64,000 nucleotides of DNA from Rhodococcus sovatensis (GTDB lineage Bacteria; Actinomycetota; Actinomycetes; Mycobacteriales; Mycobacteriaceae), in NCBI RefSeq assembly GCF_037327425.1, contig NZ_CP147846.1, forward strand, positions 124,001 to 188,000, in the 5' to 3' direction. The position numbers and the translations under genes were made by a program. Under the pieces are notes generated by a model. It had not been told where the DNA came from. It searched no databases and saw only the letters and a list, made by a program, of their open reading frames with translations. Below, piece by piece: positions 52,064-60,839 of this stretch. Position 1 is the first letter of the stretch. The number at the start of each line of letters is the position of its first letter.

Positions 52064-52683
52064 CGTACTCCGCGCGGCCGGAACTGCACGCTCACGCGTG
52101 GGCCGGTCGCGCGGGTGCTCTTGGGAACGGCATGTTCCCAGGTTCGCTGACACGAACCGCCCATGACGATCAGATCTCCGTGTCCGAGGGTGAACTTGAG
52201 TGACGGCCCACCTCCTCGCGGCCTGAGCATCAATTGCCTTGTAGCGCCGAGGGATACGATGGCCACCATCGTATCTTCGGTGGCGCTTCGGCCGATGTTG
52301 TCGCCGTGCCACGCGACGCTGTCGGATCCGTTTCGGTAGTAGCACAGACCGGCGGTGGCGAACTCCTCGCCGAGTTCTTGGCGGTAGTGCGCGTCGAGTG
52401 CCGTCTTGGCGTCGATCAAGGCAGCATTCGGCCACCGTTCGGTCTCGGAGTAGAACCTGACGAGCCGTGGAACATCGACGACTCGGTCGTACATCTGACG
52501 TCGCTCTGCGCGCCAGTCGACGTCTCCGACGAGTCGATCGAACAGGTCCACCGAACTTGCCCATCCGGGCCGCACGTCCACCCAGGCGCCGCGGCTGAGT
52601 TCGCGTCGGGTGACCGATGCGCCCAGGTGTCCGAGGTCCGAGTCCTCGTCGGTGAACAACGAACCCTGCACCTCGATACTCAT
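52060..52683 (-). CDS. alkB: AlkB-family alkylated DNA repair dioxygenase
   Basis: The 207-residue Fe(II)/2-oxoglutarate dioxygenase has iron ligands His126 and Asp128 (WHGDN) and His184 (TWEHAVPK), and 2OG-binding Arg196 and Arg202. It removes alkyl groups from DNA bases. The start ATG 52683 is seven bases after a -10 box TAGACT, so it is probably leaderless, and a LexA box lies just upstream. Confidence 0.93.
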   Translation of the reverse strand: MSIEVQGSLFTDEDSDLGHLGASVTRRELSRGAWVDVRPGWASSVDLFDRLVGDVDWRAERRQMYDRVVDVPRLVRFYSETERWPNAALIDAKTALDAHYRQELGEEFATAGLCYYRNGSDSVAWHGDNIGRSATEDTMVAIVSLGATRQLMLRPRGGGPSLKFTLGHGDLIVMGGSCQRTWEHAVPKSTRATGPRVSVQFRPRGVR

Positions 52684-52703
52684 GCCGGTGAGTCTAGCGC
52701 CAT

Positions 52704-52719
52704 TCGAACGTATGTTCCA
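52704..52719. promoter_or_regulatory. LexA SOS box upstream of alkB
   Basis: TCGAAC-GTAT-GTTCCA matches the actinobacterial SOS box TCGAAC-N4-GTTCGA with one mismatch. It overlaps the alkB promoter region (-10 box at 52691-52696, minus strand). Confidence 0.75.
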
Positions 52720-52729
52720 GTAGTTGAAT

Positions 52730-52748
52730 GCAGGGTAGGCAACCCTTG
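52730..52748. promoter_or_regulatory. IdeR/DtxR-type iron box upstream of the second siderophore lipoprotein
   Basis: GCAGGGTAGGCAACCCTTG is a partial palindrome with the IdeR core AGGNTAGGCNANCCT; it lies 50 bp before the lipoprotein start. Confidence 0.6.
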
Positions 52749-52798
52749 TTTATGTGCTACCTTTGCGCGTCTCGATCCGAACCCGGAGGTCGCCGCTC

Positions 52799-53863
52799 AT
52801 GAAGAACGCCACAGTGCTGCGTCGTACGACATTGCTGATGGCCGCGCTGTCCACTGCTGTCGCATTGGTCGGATGCGGTTCCGGCCCCGCAGAGGACGCG
52901 TCGGCGACGACGAGTACAGCGGGTTCCGGGGATACTTTCCCGGTCACCATCGAGTCGACACTCGGAAGCGCGACGATCGAGTCGGCTCCGACACGAATTG
53001 CTACTTGGGGCTGGTCCAACCAGGACGCCCTGCTCGCGCTCGGTGTCGTTCCGGCGGCGATGCCCTCGTTCGTGGGGGAGACCTACGGCGCCGACGCGGA
53101 GGGCGTACTGACCTGGGACAGGCAGACTCTCGACGATCTCGGTGCCCCAACGCCGACTCTGTTCGAGGGTGACGGCACCGGTGAGGTTCCGGTCGAGAAG
53201 TTCGCGGAGGTAGCGCCGGACGTCATCTTTGCTCCCTACTCGGGCATCACCCAGGAAGAGTTCGACGCGCTGTCGGAGATCGCCCCCGTCGTCGCCTACC
53301 CGGATCAGCCATGGACAGCATCGTGGGAGGAACAGCTCACCATTGCGGGGCAGGTTCTCGGCAAGCAGTCCGATGCAGCCGCACTCGTGGACGCGACCGA
53401 GCAGGAGATCGCCGACGTCGCCGCGGAATATCCTGCGTTGAAAGGGAAAACGATCACCCTCACGCTCCCGAGTGGGCCTGGAGTGTTCTCGGTGAGCAAG
53501 AGCCACGACGTTCGAATCGAATTCCTCGAGCAGCTGGGCTTGGTCAACGAGGAGTCGATCCAGGAGGCCGATCCGAAGAAGGACGACGACGCCGTCTACT
53601 TCGAACTGAGTTACGAGCAGGCTCCGCTGATCGCGTCCGATCTGATGTTCGTCGTCGCGTACGACAAGCCCTCGCTCGCCGCGTTCCTCGCCGAACCCCT
53701 CGTCGCCGAACAGCCCGTCGTATCCGGAGGCCGCACCGCTTCCACCGAGTCGTTCACCGCGGACAAGAACTTCGCGTTCGGTGGGCTCACGGTCCTGACG
53801 ATTCCGTACATCCTCGACGACGTCGCTGCCGCGTTGAACACCGCAGCGGAGAATGTCGGCTGA
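52799..53863 (+). CDS. Iron-siderophore ABC transporter substrate-binding lipoprotein
   Basis: The 354-residue lipoprotein starts at ATG 52799 (GGAGG nine bases upstream), with signal peptide and lipobox LVGC. The binding fold shows RIATWGWSNQDALLALGVVP and VAPDVIFAPYSGITQEEF, typical of siderophore-binding FepB/FecB-like proteins. The iron box upstream supports iron repression. As with the one at 49164, no permease is adjacent, so it probably serves a transporter encoded elsewhere. Confidence 0.9.
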   Translation: MKNATVLRRTTLLMAALSTAVALVGCGSGPAEDASATTSTAGSGDTFPVTIESTLGSATIESAPTRIATWGWSNQDALLALGVVPAAMPSFVGETYGADAEGVLTWDRQTLDDLGAPTPTLFEGDGTGEVPVEKFAEVAPDVIFAPYSGITQEEFDALSEIAPVVAYPDQPWTASWEEQLTIAGQVLGKQSDAAALVDATEQEIADVAAEYPALKGKTITLTLPSGPGVFSVSKSHDVRIEFLEQLGLVNEESIQEADPKKDDDAVYFELSYEQAPLIASDLMFVVAYDKPSLAAFLAEPLVAEQPVVSGGRTASTESFTADKNFAFGGLTVLTIPYILDDVAAALNTAAENVG

Positions 53864-53903
53864 CTCCCGACGATATGTCGGTGTCGGGTTCTATCGTGTC
53901 CCC

Positions 53904-54329
53904 ATGGGCTACGACATTCAGGTTGCGATCGACAGCGAGAATCCTCACCAGCAGGCGAAGTGGTGGGCAGCAGCTCTGCACTGGCAGGTCGAGCCGTCCG
54001 ACAGCGACTTCATCCAGGGCCTCGTTCAGGCCGGTCATGCCAGCGAGGAAGACACCCTCGTATTCGACGGCCAGCTCGTCTGGAAGATGGGAGCTGCCAT
54101 CACGGACCCGGAAAGACCCGGGAGTCCGCGGGTGTTGTTCCAGACGGTGCCGGAGTCCAAGACAGTCAAGAACCGGCTGCACTTCGATATCCGGGTCGGC
54201 GACGAACGGGAGGCCGTCGCGCAACAACTGGTCGACGCGGGTGCCGCAGTTCTGCATCGTGGGCAGGTCGGCCCGAGTACGTGGATCACGATGACCGACC
54301 CGGAGGGCAACGAGTTCTGTGTGAGCTAG
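53904..54329 (+). CDS. VOC (glyoxalase-like) family protein
   Basis: The 141-residue protein has two VOC beta-alpha-beta repeats: IQVAIDSENPHQQAKWWAAAL and RLHFDIRVGDEREAVAQQLV, ending WITMTDPEGNEFCVS. VOC enzymes vary in activity; none can be assigned. ATG 53904 is six bases after TATCGT, so a leaderless start is likely. Confidence 0.85.
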   Translation: MGYDIQVAIDSENPHQQAKWWAAALHWQVEPSDSDFIQGLVQAGHASEEDTLVFDGQLVWKMGAAITDPERPGSPRVLFQTVPESKTVKNRLHFDIRVGDEREAVAQQLVDAGAAVLHRGQVGPSTWITMTDPEGNEFCVS

Positions 54330-54380
54330 GAGTGACGACAGCGGGCGGGAGAATCCTCGGCGCATTCCAACTGTCGAATC

Positions 54381-54824
54381 TCAGCCGTTCCCGACATCCT
54401 CGGTTGTTCGGCTTCTACTCAAATGCCATCCGACTGCTGCCAGTAGCACGCCCACCAGGCCGAACACGACCTGCAGAATGCTGAACTCGCGAATGACAGC
54501 TATTTGCCCGACGATCCACACGATGAGAAGGACCCCTGCAGTCATCGTGATCAGGGACGCCCGAGGAATGGCGCTCCAGAGCGCCAAAGCTGCAGCCGTC
54601 GTCGGCACTCCCACCACGAGTGCAAGAGCGACACCTGCAAGGACGATGCTGTTCCACGGCAAGCGTTGTGGGACTTCAGTGCCCAAGTCGGTACCGCCAC
54701 CGATGAGTCCGATCGCTCCGGTGAACGCGAGAACTCCGGTCACGGCGGCCGCCACCGCCGCGATGTTCGACCAGATGCTATTGGTGATTCGTGGTGACCG
54801 TGCGTTGGTGTGTGTTGTTTGCAT
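54381..54824 (-). CDS. Small membrane protein of unknown function
   Basis: The 147-residue protein (GAGGAGGGG before ATG 54824) has four helices: SNIAAVAAAVTGVLAFTGAI, SIVLAGVALALVVGVPTTAA, LITMTAGVLLIVWIVGQIAV and LQVVFGLVGVLLAAVGWHL. No domain recognised. It diverges from the gene at 54960. Confidence 0.65.
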   Translation of the reverse strand: MQTTHTNARSPRITNSIWSNIAAVAAAVTGVLAFTGAIGLIGGGTDLGTEVPQRLPWNSIVLAGVALALVVGVPTTAAALALWSAIPRASLITMTAGVLLIVWIVGQIAVIREFSILQVVFGLVGVLLAAVGWHLSRSRTTEDVGNG

Positions 54825-54959
54825 TGCCCCTCCTCGTCGATGACTGATCCGTCTATCACTCAACGGCAACGGCGAGGGCGCCCAATAGGGTCGTTCGACT
54901 CCCCAATCTGTGACCGTCGACCGCGGCCCACGATCATCCGTCGCGTGCACACTTACTTC

Positions 54960-55304
54960 ATGCCGGACACGTCGTCGAATCTTGTGATCGGAATCGAAGA
55001 GGTGGGGGCCCGCCAATGGTGGAAGGCCCTACTCGCGACGCTCAGCTCGCAGTCAGGTGCTGCGTACATGCGCTTCGTCGGAGTGGTCGGAAAGGAACCG
55101 AGGTACTTCAGCGCAACGTTCCCGGTACCTCGAACCTGGGGCTTCCTTTCGCCACGGGACGAGTGGGCGGCCGACATGCGGCAGAGCCTGCGCGAGATCG
55201 AAAAGCAGGTCGAGAACGACGGGTGGCGTCTACTGAGCCGTTCCGAGGACCCCTGGAGGCTCGAGTACACGAGGGAAGATAATCAGTTCCCCTACGAGGT
55301 CTAG
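54960..55304 (+). CDS. Hypothetical protein
   Basis: The 114-residue frame from ATG 54960 gives MPDTSSNLVIGIEEVGARQW and SLREIEKQVENDGWRLLSRS, followed by a Glu/Asp-rich end. The fold looks mixed alpha-beta, reminiscent of proteins with a NDGWRLL motif near the C-terminus, but I cannot name it. The stop overlaps by four bases that of the AraC gene. Confidence 0.55.
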   Translation: MPDTSSNLVIGIEEVGARQWWKALLATLSSQSGAAYMRFVGVVGKEPRYFSATFPVPRTWGFLSPRDEWAADMRQSLREIEKQVENDGWRLLSRSEDPWRLEYTREDNQFPYEV

Positions 55305-56317
55305 CGGTAGGCACCCGGCGTTCGGCCGGTCCACCGTTTGAACGCCCGTCGAAACGCCGACGGTTCAGAAAACCCGAGTCTGCTGGAGATATCGTCGACG
55401 GAATCCCCTCGACTCAACCCTGATACGGCCGCGTCCAGCATCACTTCTTCGCGAATCTGGTTGACCGACGTCCCTTCCTGGCGCAACAGGCGTCGAAGAT
55501 GCGCAGTACTGACCGACAGCATCTCGGCCATCTCGACGGTACCCGGAGCCCCGCCGTGCAGCCCGAGCTCCAATGCCCGACGAACCTGCGACGATGCAGT
55601 GCTGTCGTAATCTCGGGCAGTGAACAGTAGATTCGGCGACTCGCGGAGGTAGTCCGCCAACGTCTCTTCGGTCTGAACTATCGGTGCGCGCATCGCAGCG
55701 TTGTCGAATTCGAGCACCGCTGCAGGCGCACCGTAGGTGACATGGGTGCCGAACATTCGGTCGTAGAGTTTTCCCGTTGCGGGATCGCCGAGTTCGTACG
55801 GTAGCTCCACGGAATGGAGTTTCACCCTGCCACCGATCAGCCACGCAGCGAAACGGTGGACGAGGACCATCCGGAAGTCGGTGAGCAGTTGGCCTGCCAC
55901 TTCCCGTGCACTGTCGGGTAGGTGGCTGTTGTCCGCAGGTGGAATGGTCAATCGCGTCGACTTCTCGCCGCGAGTGATCAGCATCGGCGGCATCCCCGAC
56001 AGCACTCGCGTCGTCTCCGACATCCGTTCCATGGCTGCGGCCAGATCCGGACTGTGAATGAGCGTCAGACAGATGACCCGAAAGCTCCCACGGCGCATGG
56101 GCGTCGAGGACAATCCGAACAACTCGTCGTCGGTGAGTTGCCAGGTAGCCTGGGTGAACAACGTGACTTGCTTTGCGGTGAGCCGAGAGTGGGGATCTTT
56201 CAATGTCTCTGGACCGATGCCGGCGATCGACAGCGGATAGGACAGGTCGACGCCACCACTGGCGGCGAGCGAGACTGCTTTGACGACGAAGTCGACGGGG
56301 ATCGTTCTGGCTGTCAT
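55301..56317 (-). CDS. AraC-family transcriptional regulator
   Basis: The 338-residue protein has an N-terminal Arabinose_bd/OruR-like domain (about 20-200) and a C-terminal double HTH (VSTAHLRRLLRQEGTSVNQI, DDISSRLGFSEPSAFRRAFK with WTGRTPGAYR). It may control neighbouring metabolism. Its start overlaps the dapC stop by four bases, so both are co-transcribed. Confidence 0.88.
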   Translation of the reverse strand: MTARTIPVDFVVKAVSLAASGGVDLSYPLSIAGIGPETLKDPHSRLTAKQVTLFTQATWQLTDDELFGLSSTPMRRGSFRVICLTLIHSPDLAAAMERMSETTRVLSGMPPMLITRGEKSTRLTIPPADNSHLPDSAREVAGQLLTDFRMVLVHRFAAWLIGGRVKLHSVELPYELGDPATGKLYDRMFGTHVTYGAPAAVLEFDNAAMRAPIVQTEETLADYLRESPNLLFTARDYDSTASSQVRRALELGLHGGAPGTVEMAEMLSVSTAHLRRLLRQEGTSVNQIREEVMLDAAVSGLSRGDSVDDISSRLGFSEPSAFRRAFKRWTGRTPGAYR

Positions 56318-57498
56318 CGGCCCGCGGCGAGTGTGTGCAGCCTGTCGGCTGCCTCATTCAGGACTTCGTCCTTCTTGCAGAAAGCGAAGCGTACCAATGT
56401 CTTCCACGGTGCCGGATGATCGACGAAGGCTGCCACCGGTACGGCGGCGACGCCGATTCGGTGCGGTAGCGATCGGCAGAATTCGACCGCGTCGCTCTCG
56501 CCGAGAGGTGCGACGTCGGCGCACACGAAATACGTTCCGCTGCTGGACTTCACGTCGAATCCGGCTTCGGACAGCACCGTGGACAGGAGATCGCGTTTGG
56601 CCTGGAGACCGGACCGCAGTGCATTCACCCATTCGGCCTCGTGGATGAGTGCGTGCGCCACCGCGGGTTGGAACGGGGTTCCGCCGACGAACGTCATGAA
56701 TTGTTTCGCGGCGCGGACCGCATCGATCAAATCGGCTGGACCGAGCGCCCAGCCGGTCTTCCAACCAGTGGCGTTGAACGTCTTCGCCGCGCTGGACACA
56801 GTGACGGTTCGCTCGAACATGCCGGGGAGGGTGGCAATGGGTACGTGGGTGGAGCCGTCGAAGACGAGGCGTTCGTAGACCTCGTCGGTGAGGACGAGCA
56901 GGTCGTGTTCGCAGGCGATCTCGGCGATTCGGACGAGTTCGTCGCGCGTCATGACCATCCCGGTCGGATTGTGTGGCGAGTTGACGACCAACAGTTTCGT
57001 CCGTGGAGTGATCGCCTGCTCGAGAGCGTCGAGATCGACGGCAAAGCCCGAACCGTCCGGGGCCAGTGGCACAGTCGTGCGCCTGGCGCAGGCAAGCGCG
57101 ACCGCTGCGGCGTAGGAGTCGTAGTACGGCTCGATCAGCAGAACCTCCTCACCCGGTTCGACGAGCCCGAGGATGGTCGCGGCGATTGCCTCGGTGGCAC
57201 CGACGGTGACGAGAACTTGATCTGCGGGGTCGTACTCGATGCCGTGGTTGCGGCTGCGATCGGCGGCGATGGCCTCGCGCAACACCGGCATACCGGGGCC
57301 AGGGGCGTACTGGTTGAGCCCGCCGGCGATGGCGTCCTTCGCTGCCGTGAGCATCGACGCAGGGCCGTCCGTGTCGGGGAATCCCTGGCCGAGATTGACC
57401 GCGCCTGTTGCGACGGCGAGTGCTGTCATCTCGGCGAAGATCGTCGATCCGAAGGGTCGTAGACGTTCGACAGTTCGGCTCTGATGCTCCGCGGACAT
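56314..57498 (-). CDS. dapC: Succinyldiaminopimelate aminotransferase (DapC-type)
   Basis: The 394-residue fold-type I aminotransferase has PLP Lys239 in SSAAKTFNATGWKTGW, NSPHNPTG, and TDEVYERL with Asp205. It matches Rv0858c, which makes N-succinyl-LL-diaminopimelate in lysine and peptidoglycan synthesis; related cysteine-lyase-like aminotransferases cannot be excluded. ATG 57498. Confidence 0.88.
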   Translation of the reverse strand: MSAEHQSRTVERLRPFGSTIFAEMTALAVATGAVNLGQGFPDTDGPASMLTAAKDAIAGGLNQYAPGPGMPVLREAIAADRSRNHGIEYDPADQVLVTVGATEAIAATILGLVEPGEEVLLIEPYYDSYAAAVALACARRTTVPLAPDGSGFAVDLDALEQAITPRTKLLVVNSPHNPTGMVMTRDELVRIAEIACEHDLLVLTDEVYERLVFDGSTHVPIATLPGMFERTVTVSSAAKTFNATGWKTGWALGPADLIDAVRAAKQFMTFVGGTPFQPAVAHALIHEAEWVNALRSGLQAKRDLLSTVLSEAGFDVKSSSGTYFVCADVAPLGESDAVEFCRSLPHRIGVAAVPVAAFVDHPAPWKTLVRFAFCKKDEVLNEAADRLHTLAAGR

Positions 57499-57515
57499 TC
57501 TTGCAGCGTAGCTGG

Positions 57516-57542
57516 TGTCACATTTCCGACCGGCAGCTCGTC
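57516..57542 (+). promoter_or_regulatory. ECF41-type promoter of the AhpD-like gene
   Basis: TGTCACA (57516-57522), exactly 16 bp, CGTC (57539-57542). This equals the ECF41 promoter consensus TGTCACA-N16-CGTC as I know it; 37 bp remain to the start codon. Confidence 0.85.
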
Positions 57543-57579
57543 GAAGAGAGTAGATGTCCTACTACTTTCGGGAGAACTC

Positions 57580-58194
57580 ATGTCGCGCATACCACCGGTC
57601 GCTCCGTCCGACGCTGGAATTCTGGTCCGCCTTGCATACCGCGCCGCCGCCAAGATGGTCGGTGAAGTGCCCGAGCCTTTCGCGGTGTTCGCGCACCATC
57701 CGAAGCTGTTTTTCACCTCCCTCACGCAAGAATTCGCGGCCGACAAAGCGTCGACGACGCTGCCTCCCAGCGTTCGGGAGCTCGCCGTCTACCGGGTCGC
57801 GTGGACGCTCGGCTGCTCGTGGTGTGTGGATTTCGGAACGATGATCCAACGACTCGACGGCCTCGATGTCGACAGGTTGAAAGAGATCGGTGACTACGAG
57901 ACGTCGCCGAAGTACACCGACGACGAGCGAGCAGCCATCGCCTATGCCGATGCCATGACTGCCACGCCGGATTCCGTATCCGACGCTCAGGTCGCCGATC
58001 TGGAACAACGGTTCGGCCGCGCAGGCGTCGTCGAGCTGACCTTCCAGATCGGCCTGGAGAACATGCGCGCTCGAATCAACTCGTCACTAGGCATCACCGA
58101 ACAGGGCTTCAGCTCAGGTGATGCGTGTCGCGTGCCATGGGAAAGTGCAGACGCTCGGCTCACTCCGCAGGCCGAGCATCCAGCTCAGCGCTGA
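57580..58194 (+). CDS. Carboxymuconolactone decarboxylase/AhpD-like protein
   Basis: The 204-residue protein has the CMD fold with the AhpD-like CxxC pair Cys79/Cys82 (LGCSWCVDFG) and DERAAIAYADAMTATP. Such proteins are peroxidase- or thiol-active and commonly linked with ECF41 sigma factors. ATG 57580 has GGGAGA. It overlaps the convergent sigma gene by 35 bp and is preceded by an ECF41 promoter, so it is very likely the direct target of that factor. Confidence 0.9.
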   Translation: MSRIPPVAPSDAGILVRLAYRAAAKMVGEVPEPFAVFAHHPKLFFTSLTQEFAADKASTTLPPSVRELAVYRVAWTLGCSWCVDFGTMIQRLDGLDVDRLKEIGDYETSPKYTDDERAAIAYADAMTATPDSVSDAQVADLEQRFGRAGVVELTFQIGLENMRARINSSLGITEQGFSSGDACRVPWESADARLTPQAEHPAQR

Positions 58195-59077
58195 CGCCTC
58201 CGAGCTTGGCAGGGTTCGCGAAGTCGTACGACGCCCACACCAGCCCGTCGCGGACGGTGAAGCCGCCGGCGCGGGCGGGGAAGCTTCGCTGTCCGACAAG
58301 ACCACGGGAGTAGTAACCGAGCTGGCCGTTCACCGACGCCGGCGACATCGACGTCAATGACTCCGGACCGTACATCGACACCAGGCCGAGGTAGAACCGA
58401 GCACACTTGCTCGGGCCGCGTACCACCTGCGCCGCTGTGCGAGTGGTGCCGCCGCTGTCGCCGATCATCCGGCAGTCCGGATGCAGAGCGGCAAGAACGC
58501 GGTCGAGGTCACCGCTCGCCATCGCCGTCATGAGTCGGGTGACCGCCTCGTCGTGCTCGGTATCGGGGACCGCAGCAGGCGTCGCGTCGACCTGCTTACG
58601 GGCACGCGACGCCAGCTGGCGGGCTGCGGCGGGGGACACGTCGAGAATGGACGCCACGTCGTCGAAGGGCACGGCGAAGCCGTCGTGCAGCACGAAAGCC
58701 ACGCGCTGGGCGGGTGTGAGTGTGTCGAGTACGACGAGGGCTGCGAGTCTGCTGTCCTCCCGCTGTACGACGACGTCGAGCGGATCCGATGGCGGAGCGT
58801 TCCACGCCGACACGACCGGTTCCGGAAGCCATTGGCCGACATAGCTTTCCCGCCGTGACGCTGCCGACTTCAGCCGGTCGAGGCAGATCCGCGCGACGAC
58901 GGTGGTGAGCCACGCACGCAGGTCCACAATCGATTCGGCCTCGGAAGCGGACAGTCTGAGCCAGCTTTCCTGTGCTGCATCCTCGGCGTCGGCGACACTT
59001 CCGGTGACGCGGTAACCGACCGCGAGGAGATGGCTTCGGTGCGACTGAAACAGTTGGGCGAGCGAGCCTGTGCTCAT
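58160..59077 (-). CDS. ECF41-family RNA polymerase sigma factor (SigJ-like)
   Basis: The 305-residue sigma factor has region 2 (LAVGYRVTGSVADAEDAAQE), region 4 (LTPAQRVAFVLHDGFAVPFD) and a SnoaL-like C-terminal extension. ECF41 signatures are visible: WLPEP (83-87) in the linker, a DGGG-like DSGG (207-210) and NPAKL (288-292, family NPDKL). In this family the C-terminal domain replaces an anti-sigma factor. ATG 59077 is chosen. It pairs with the AhpD-like gene, with an antisense overlap at the 3' ends. Confidence 0.93.
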   Translation of the reverse strand: MSTGSLAQLFQSHRSHLLAVGYRVTGSVADAEDAAQESWLRLSASEAESIVDLRAWLTTVVARICLDRLKSAASRRESYVGQWLPEPVVSAWNAPPSDPLDVVVQREDSRLAALVVLDTLTPAQRVAFVLHDGFAVPFDDVASILDVSPAAARQLASRARKQVDATPAAVPDTEHDEAVTRLMTAMASGDLDRVLAALHPDCRMIGDSGGTTRTAAQVVRGPSKCARFYLGLVSMYGPESLTSMSPASVNGQLGYYSRGLVGQRSFPARAGGFTVRDGLVWASYDFANPAKLGGVSAELDARPAE

Positions 59078-59119
59078 GGTCGCACAGTCTATGCCTGCCG
59101 CATCGGTAGAATTCGGAGC

Positions 59120-60106
59120 ATGCGATTCGGACTGTTCATTCCCCAAGGCTGGCGACTCGACCTGGTCGGTATCGACCCTGCAGAGCAGTGGGGGGTGATG
59201 CGGGATCTCGCTACTGCAGCCGATTCCGGTCCGTGGGAGTCCCTCTGGGTGTACGACCACTTCCACACCGTTCCGGAACCGACCGAGGAGGCGACGCACG
59301 AGGCCTGGACGCTGATGTCGGCATTCGCGGCGTCGACGTCGCGCATTCGTCTCGGACAGATGTGCACTGCGATGGCGTATCGCAATCCTGCATACCTGGC
59401 CAAGGTCGCTGCGACGGTGGACCTCATCTCCGGTGGACGCGTCGAGATGGGCATCGGTGCCGGTTGGTACGAGCACGAATGGCGCGCATACGGCTACGGT
59501 TTTCCCTCCGGTGGGCAGAGGCTGGGTGCGCTCGACGAAGGCGTGCAGATCTTCAAGCAGGCGTGGGAGACCGGCTCGGCTACTCTCGATGGCAAGTACT
59601 ACCAGGTCGACGGTGCTCGCGTCTGGCCGAAGCCGTTGCAGGAGAACGGTATTCCCCTGTGGATCGCCGGAGGCGGCGAGAAGGTGACGTTGAAGATAGC
59701 GGCCAAGTACGCCGACTACACCAACTTCGACGGCACACTGGAAGGATTCACCCACAAGTCGGAGCTGCTGCGAGGGCACTGCGAGACCGTCGGTCGCGAC
59801 TTCGGTGCGATCGTTCGTTCGGCCAACTACAACGTGGCGATCGGGTCCACCGAAGCGGAGGTCGAGGATCGGTTGAAGCAGCTGCAGGACCGGCTCACGA
59901 CGTACGTCGGCGCCGAGAAGGCAGAGGGTGCGCTGGGTGCGTTTCGCGGGCTACCGGGCGTCGGGACCCCGGAACAGATCGTAGAAAACCTCACCGCGCT
60001 GAAGAACGAAGGCCTCGAGTACGGCATCTTCTACTTCCCGGAAGCCGCCTACGACCGGACCGGCATCGAACTCTTCGAGCGGGAAGTCATCCCTGCCCTG
60101 AGCTGA
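59120..60106 (+). CDS. LLM-class F420-dependent oxidoreductase
   Basis: The 328-residue luciferase-like protein has MRFGLFIPQGW, ESLWVYDHFH, RIRLGQMCTAMAYRNPAYLA and EMGIGAGWYEHEWRAYG, typical of F420-type LLM enzymes. Substrate is unknown. TAGAAT (59107-59112) ends seven bases before the ATG, so the message is probably leaderless. Confidence 0.9.
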   Translation: MRFGLFIPQGWRLDLVGIDPAEQWGVMRDLATAADSGPWESLWVYDHFHTVPEPTEEATHEAWTLMSAFAASTSRIRLGQMCTAMAYRNPAYLAKVAATVDLISGGRVEMGIGAGWYEHEWRAYGYGFPSGGQRLGALDEGVQIFKQAWETGSATLDGKYYQVDGARVWPKPLQENGIPLWIAGGGEKVTLKIAAKYADYTNFDGTLEGFTHKSELLRGHCETVGRDFGAIVRSANYNVAIGSTEAEVEDRLKQLQDRLTTYVGAEKAEGALGAFRGLPGVGTPEQIVENLTALKNEGLEYGIFYFPEAAYDRTGIELFEREVIPALS

Positions 60107-60122
60107 TCGACGTGGGCGCGGG

Positions 60123-60824
60123 CTACCTAAGGTCGTCGGGAAGGTCGTGCGGGTCGACCAGCAGTTGCTGATTGTCGGCCTCACGAACCTTCTCCGACAG
60201 ACCGATATTCGCCACCAGCAGCGACCATTCCGCCTCGCTGATTTCAGCGGTTGCGCGCTCGATAACCGACATGTCCGTCGTCCCCCACGCGATCGGCATG
60301 GGCGATACCATCTGCCAGCTGTCGCTGATCGTGTTCTTGGTGCGGTCGGACAGGACCGAGATCGACGGAACCAACTCACCTTCGACCAACTCGTGGCCGG
60401 GGAGCGATCTGATGCTTCGCGTGACGAGGGCGTAATGCGGAGAATCTGCCTCGGGTTTGGCGATGTCGATCAGCGCCAGCAGAGTGACGCCGCGGGCGCG
60501 TGTCTCGGCTATGACCGCCGGAACCAGGCTCCCTTTCTTGTACAGATCTTCGACGGTGCCGACCTTTCGCGGCGCCCACACCGTGACCCACAGTGAGGTT
60601 GCCGCGGTGATCACGAACACCGCGCCCAGAATGTAAGACCACGGGTGCGCAAGCCAGAAGAACCACGCTGCCGCAGCGATCAACACCACCGCAGTGACGA
60701 TGGCCGAGACGCGCAGCCGCCGAACATCGGCCATCGTCTCGTTCACCGATTTGGCGTGGGCTACATCGACAGGGAACTGGAATCGGCGCACATGCCCATT
60801 AGTAGCACGCACGCCACGTGGCAT
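60123..60824 (-). CDS. DUF3239 membrane protein
   Basis: The 233-residue protein has two adjacent helices (VSAIVTAVVLIAAAAWFFWL, WSYILGAVFVITAATSLWVT) then a cytoplasmic beta-rich domain with VGTVEDLYKKGSLVPAVI. ATG 60824 has GGAG at a good distance; GTG 60791 (RRFQFPVD) is an alternative closer to the family start. Function unknown. Confidence 0.7.
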   Translation of the reverse strand: MPRGVRATNGHVRRFQFPVDVAHAKSVNETMADVRRLRVSAIVTAVVLIAAAAWFFWLAHPWSYILGAVFVITAATSLWVTVWAPRKVGTVEDLYKKGSLVPAVIAETRARGVTLLALIDIAKPEADSPHYALVTRSIRSLPGHELVEGELVPSISVLSDRTKNTISDSWQMVSPMPIAWGTTDMSVIERATAEISEAEWSLLVANIGLSEKVREADNQQLLVDPHDLPDDLR

Positions 60825-60839
60825 GTGACACTCCGCAGC

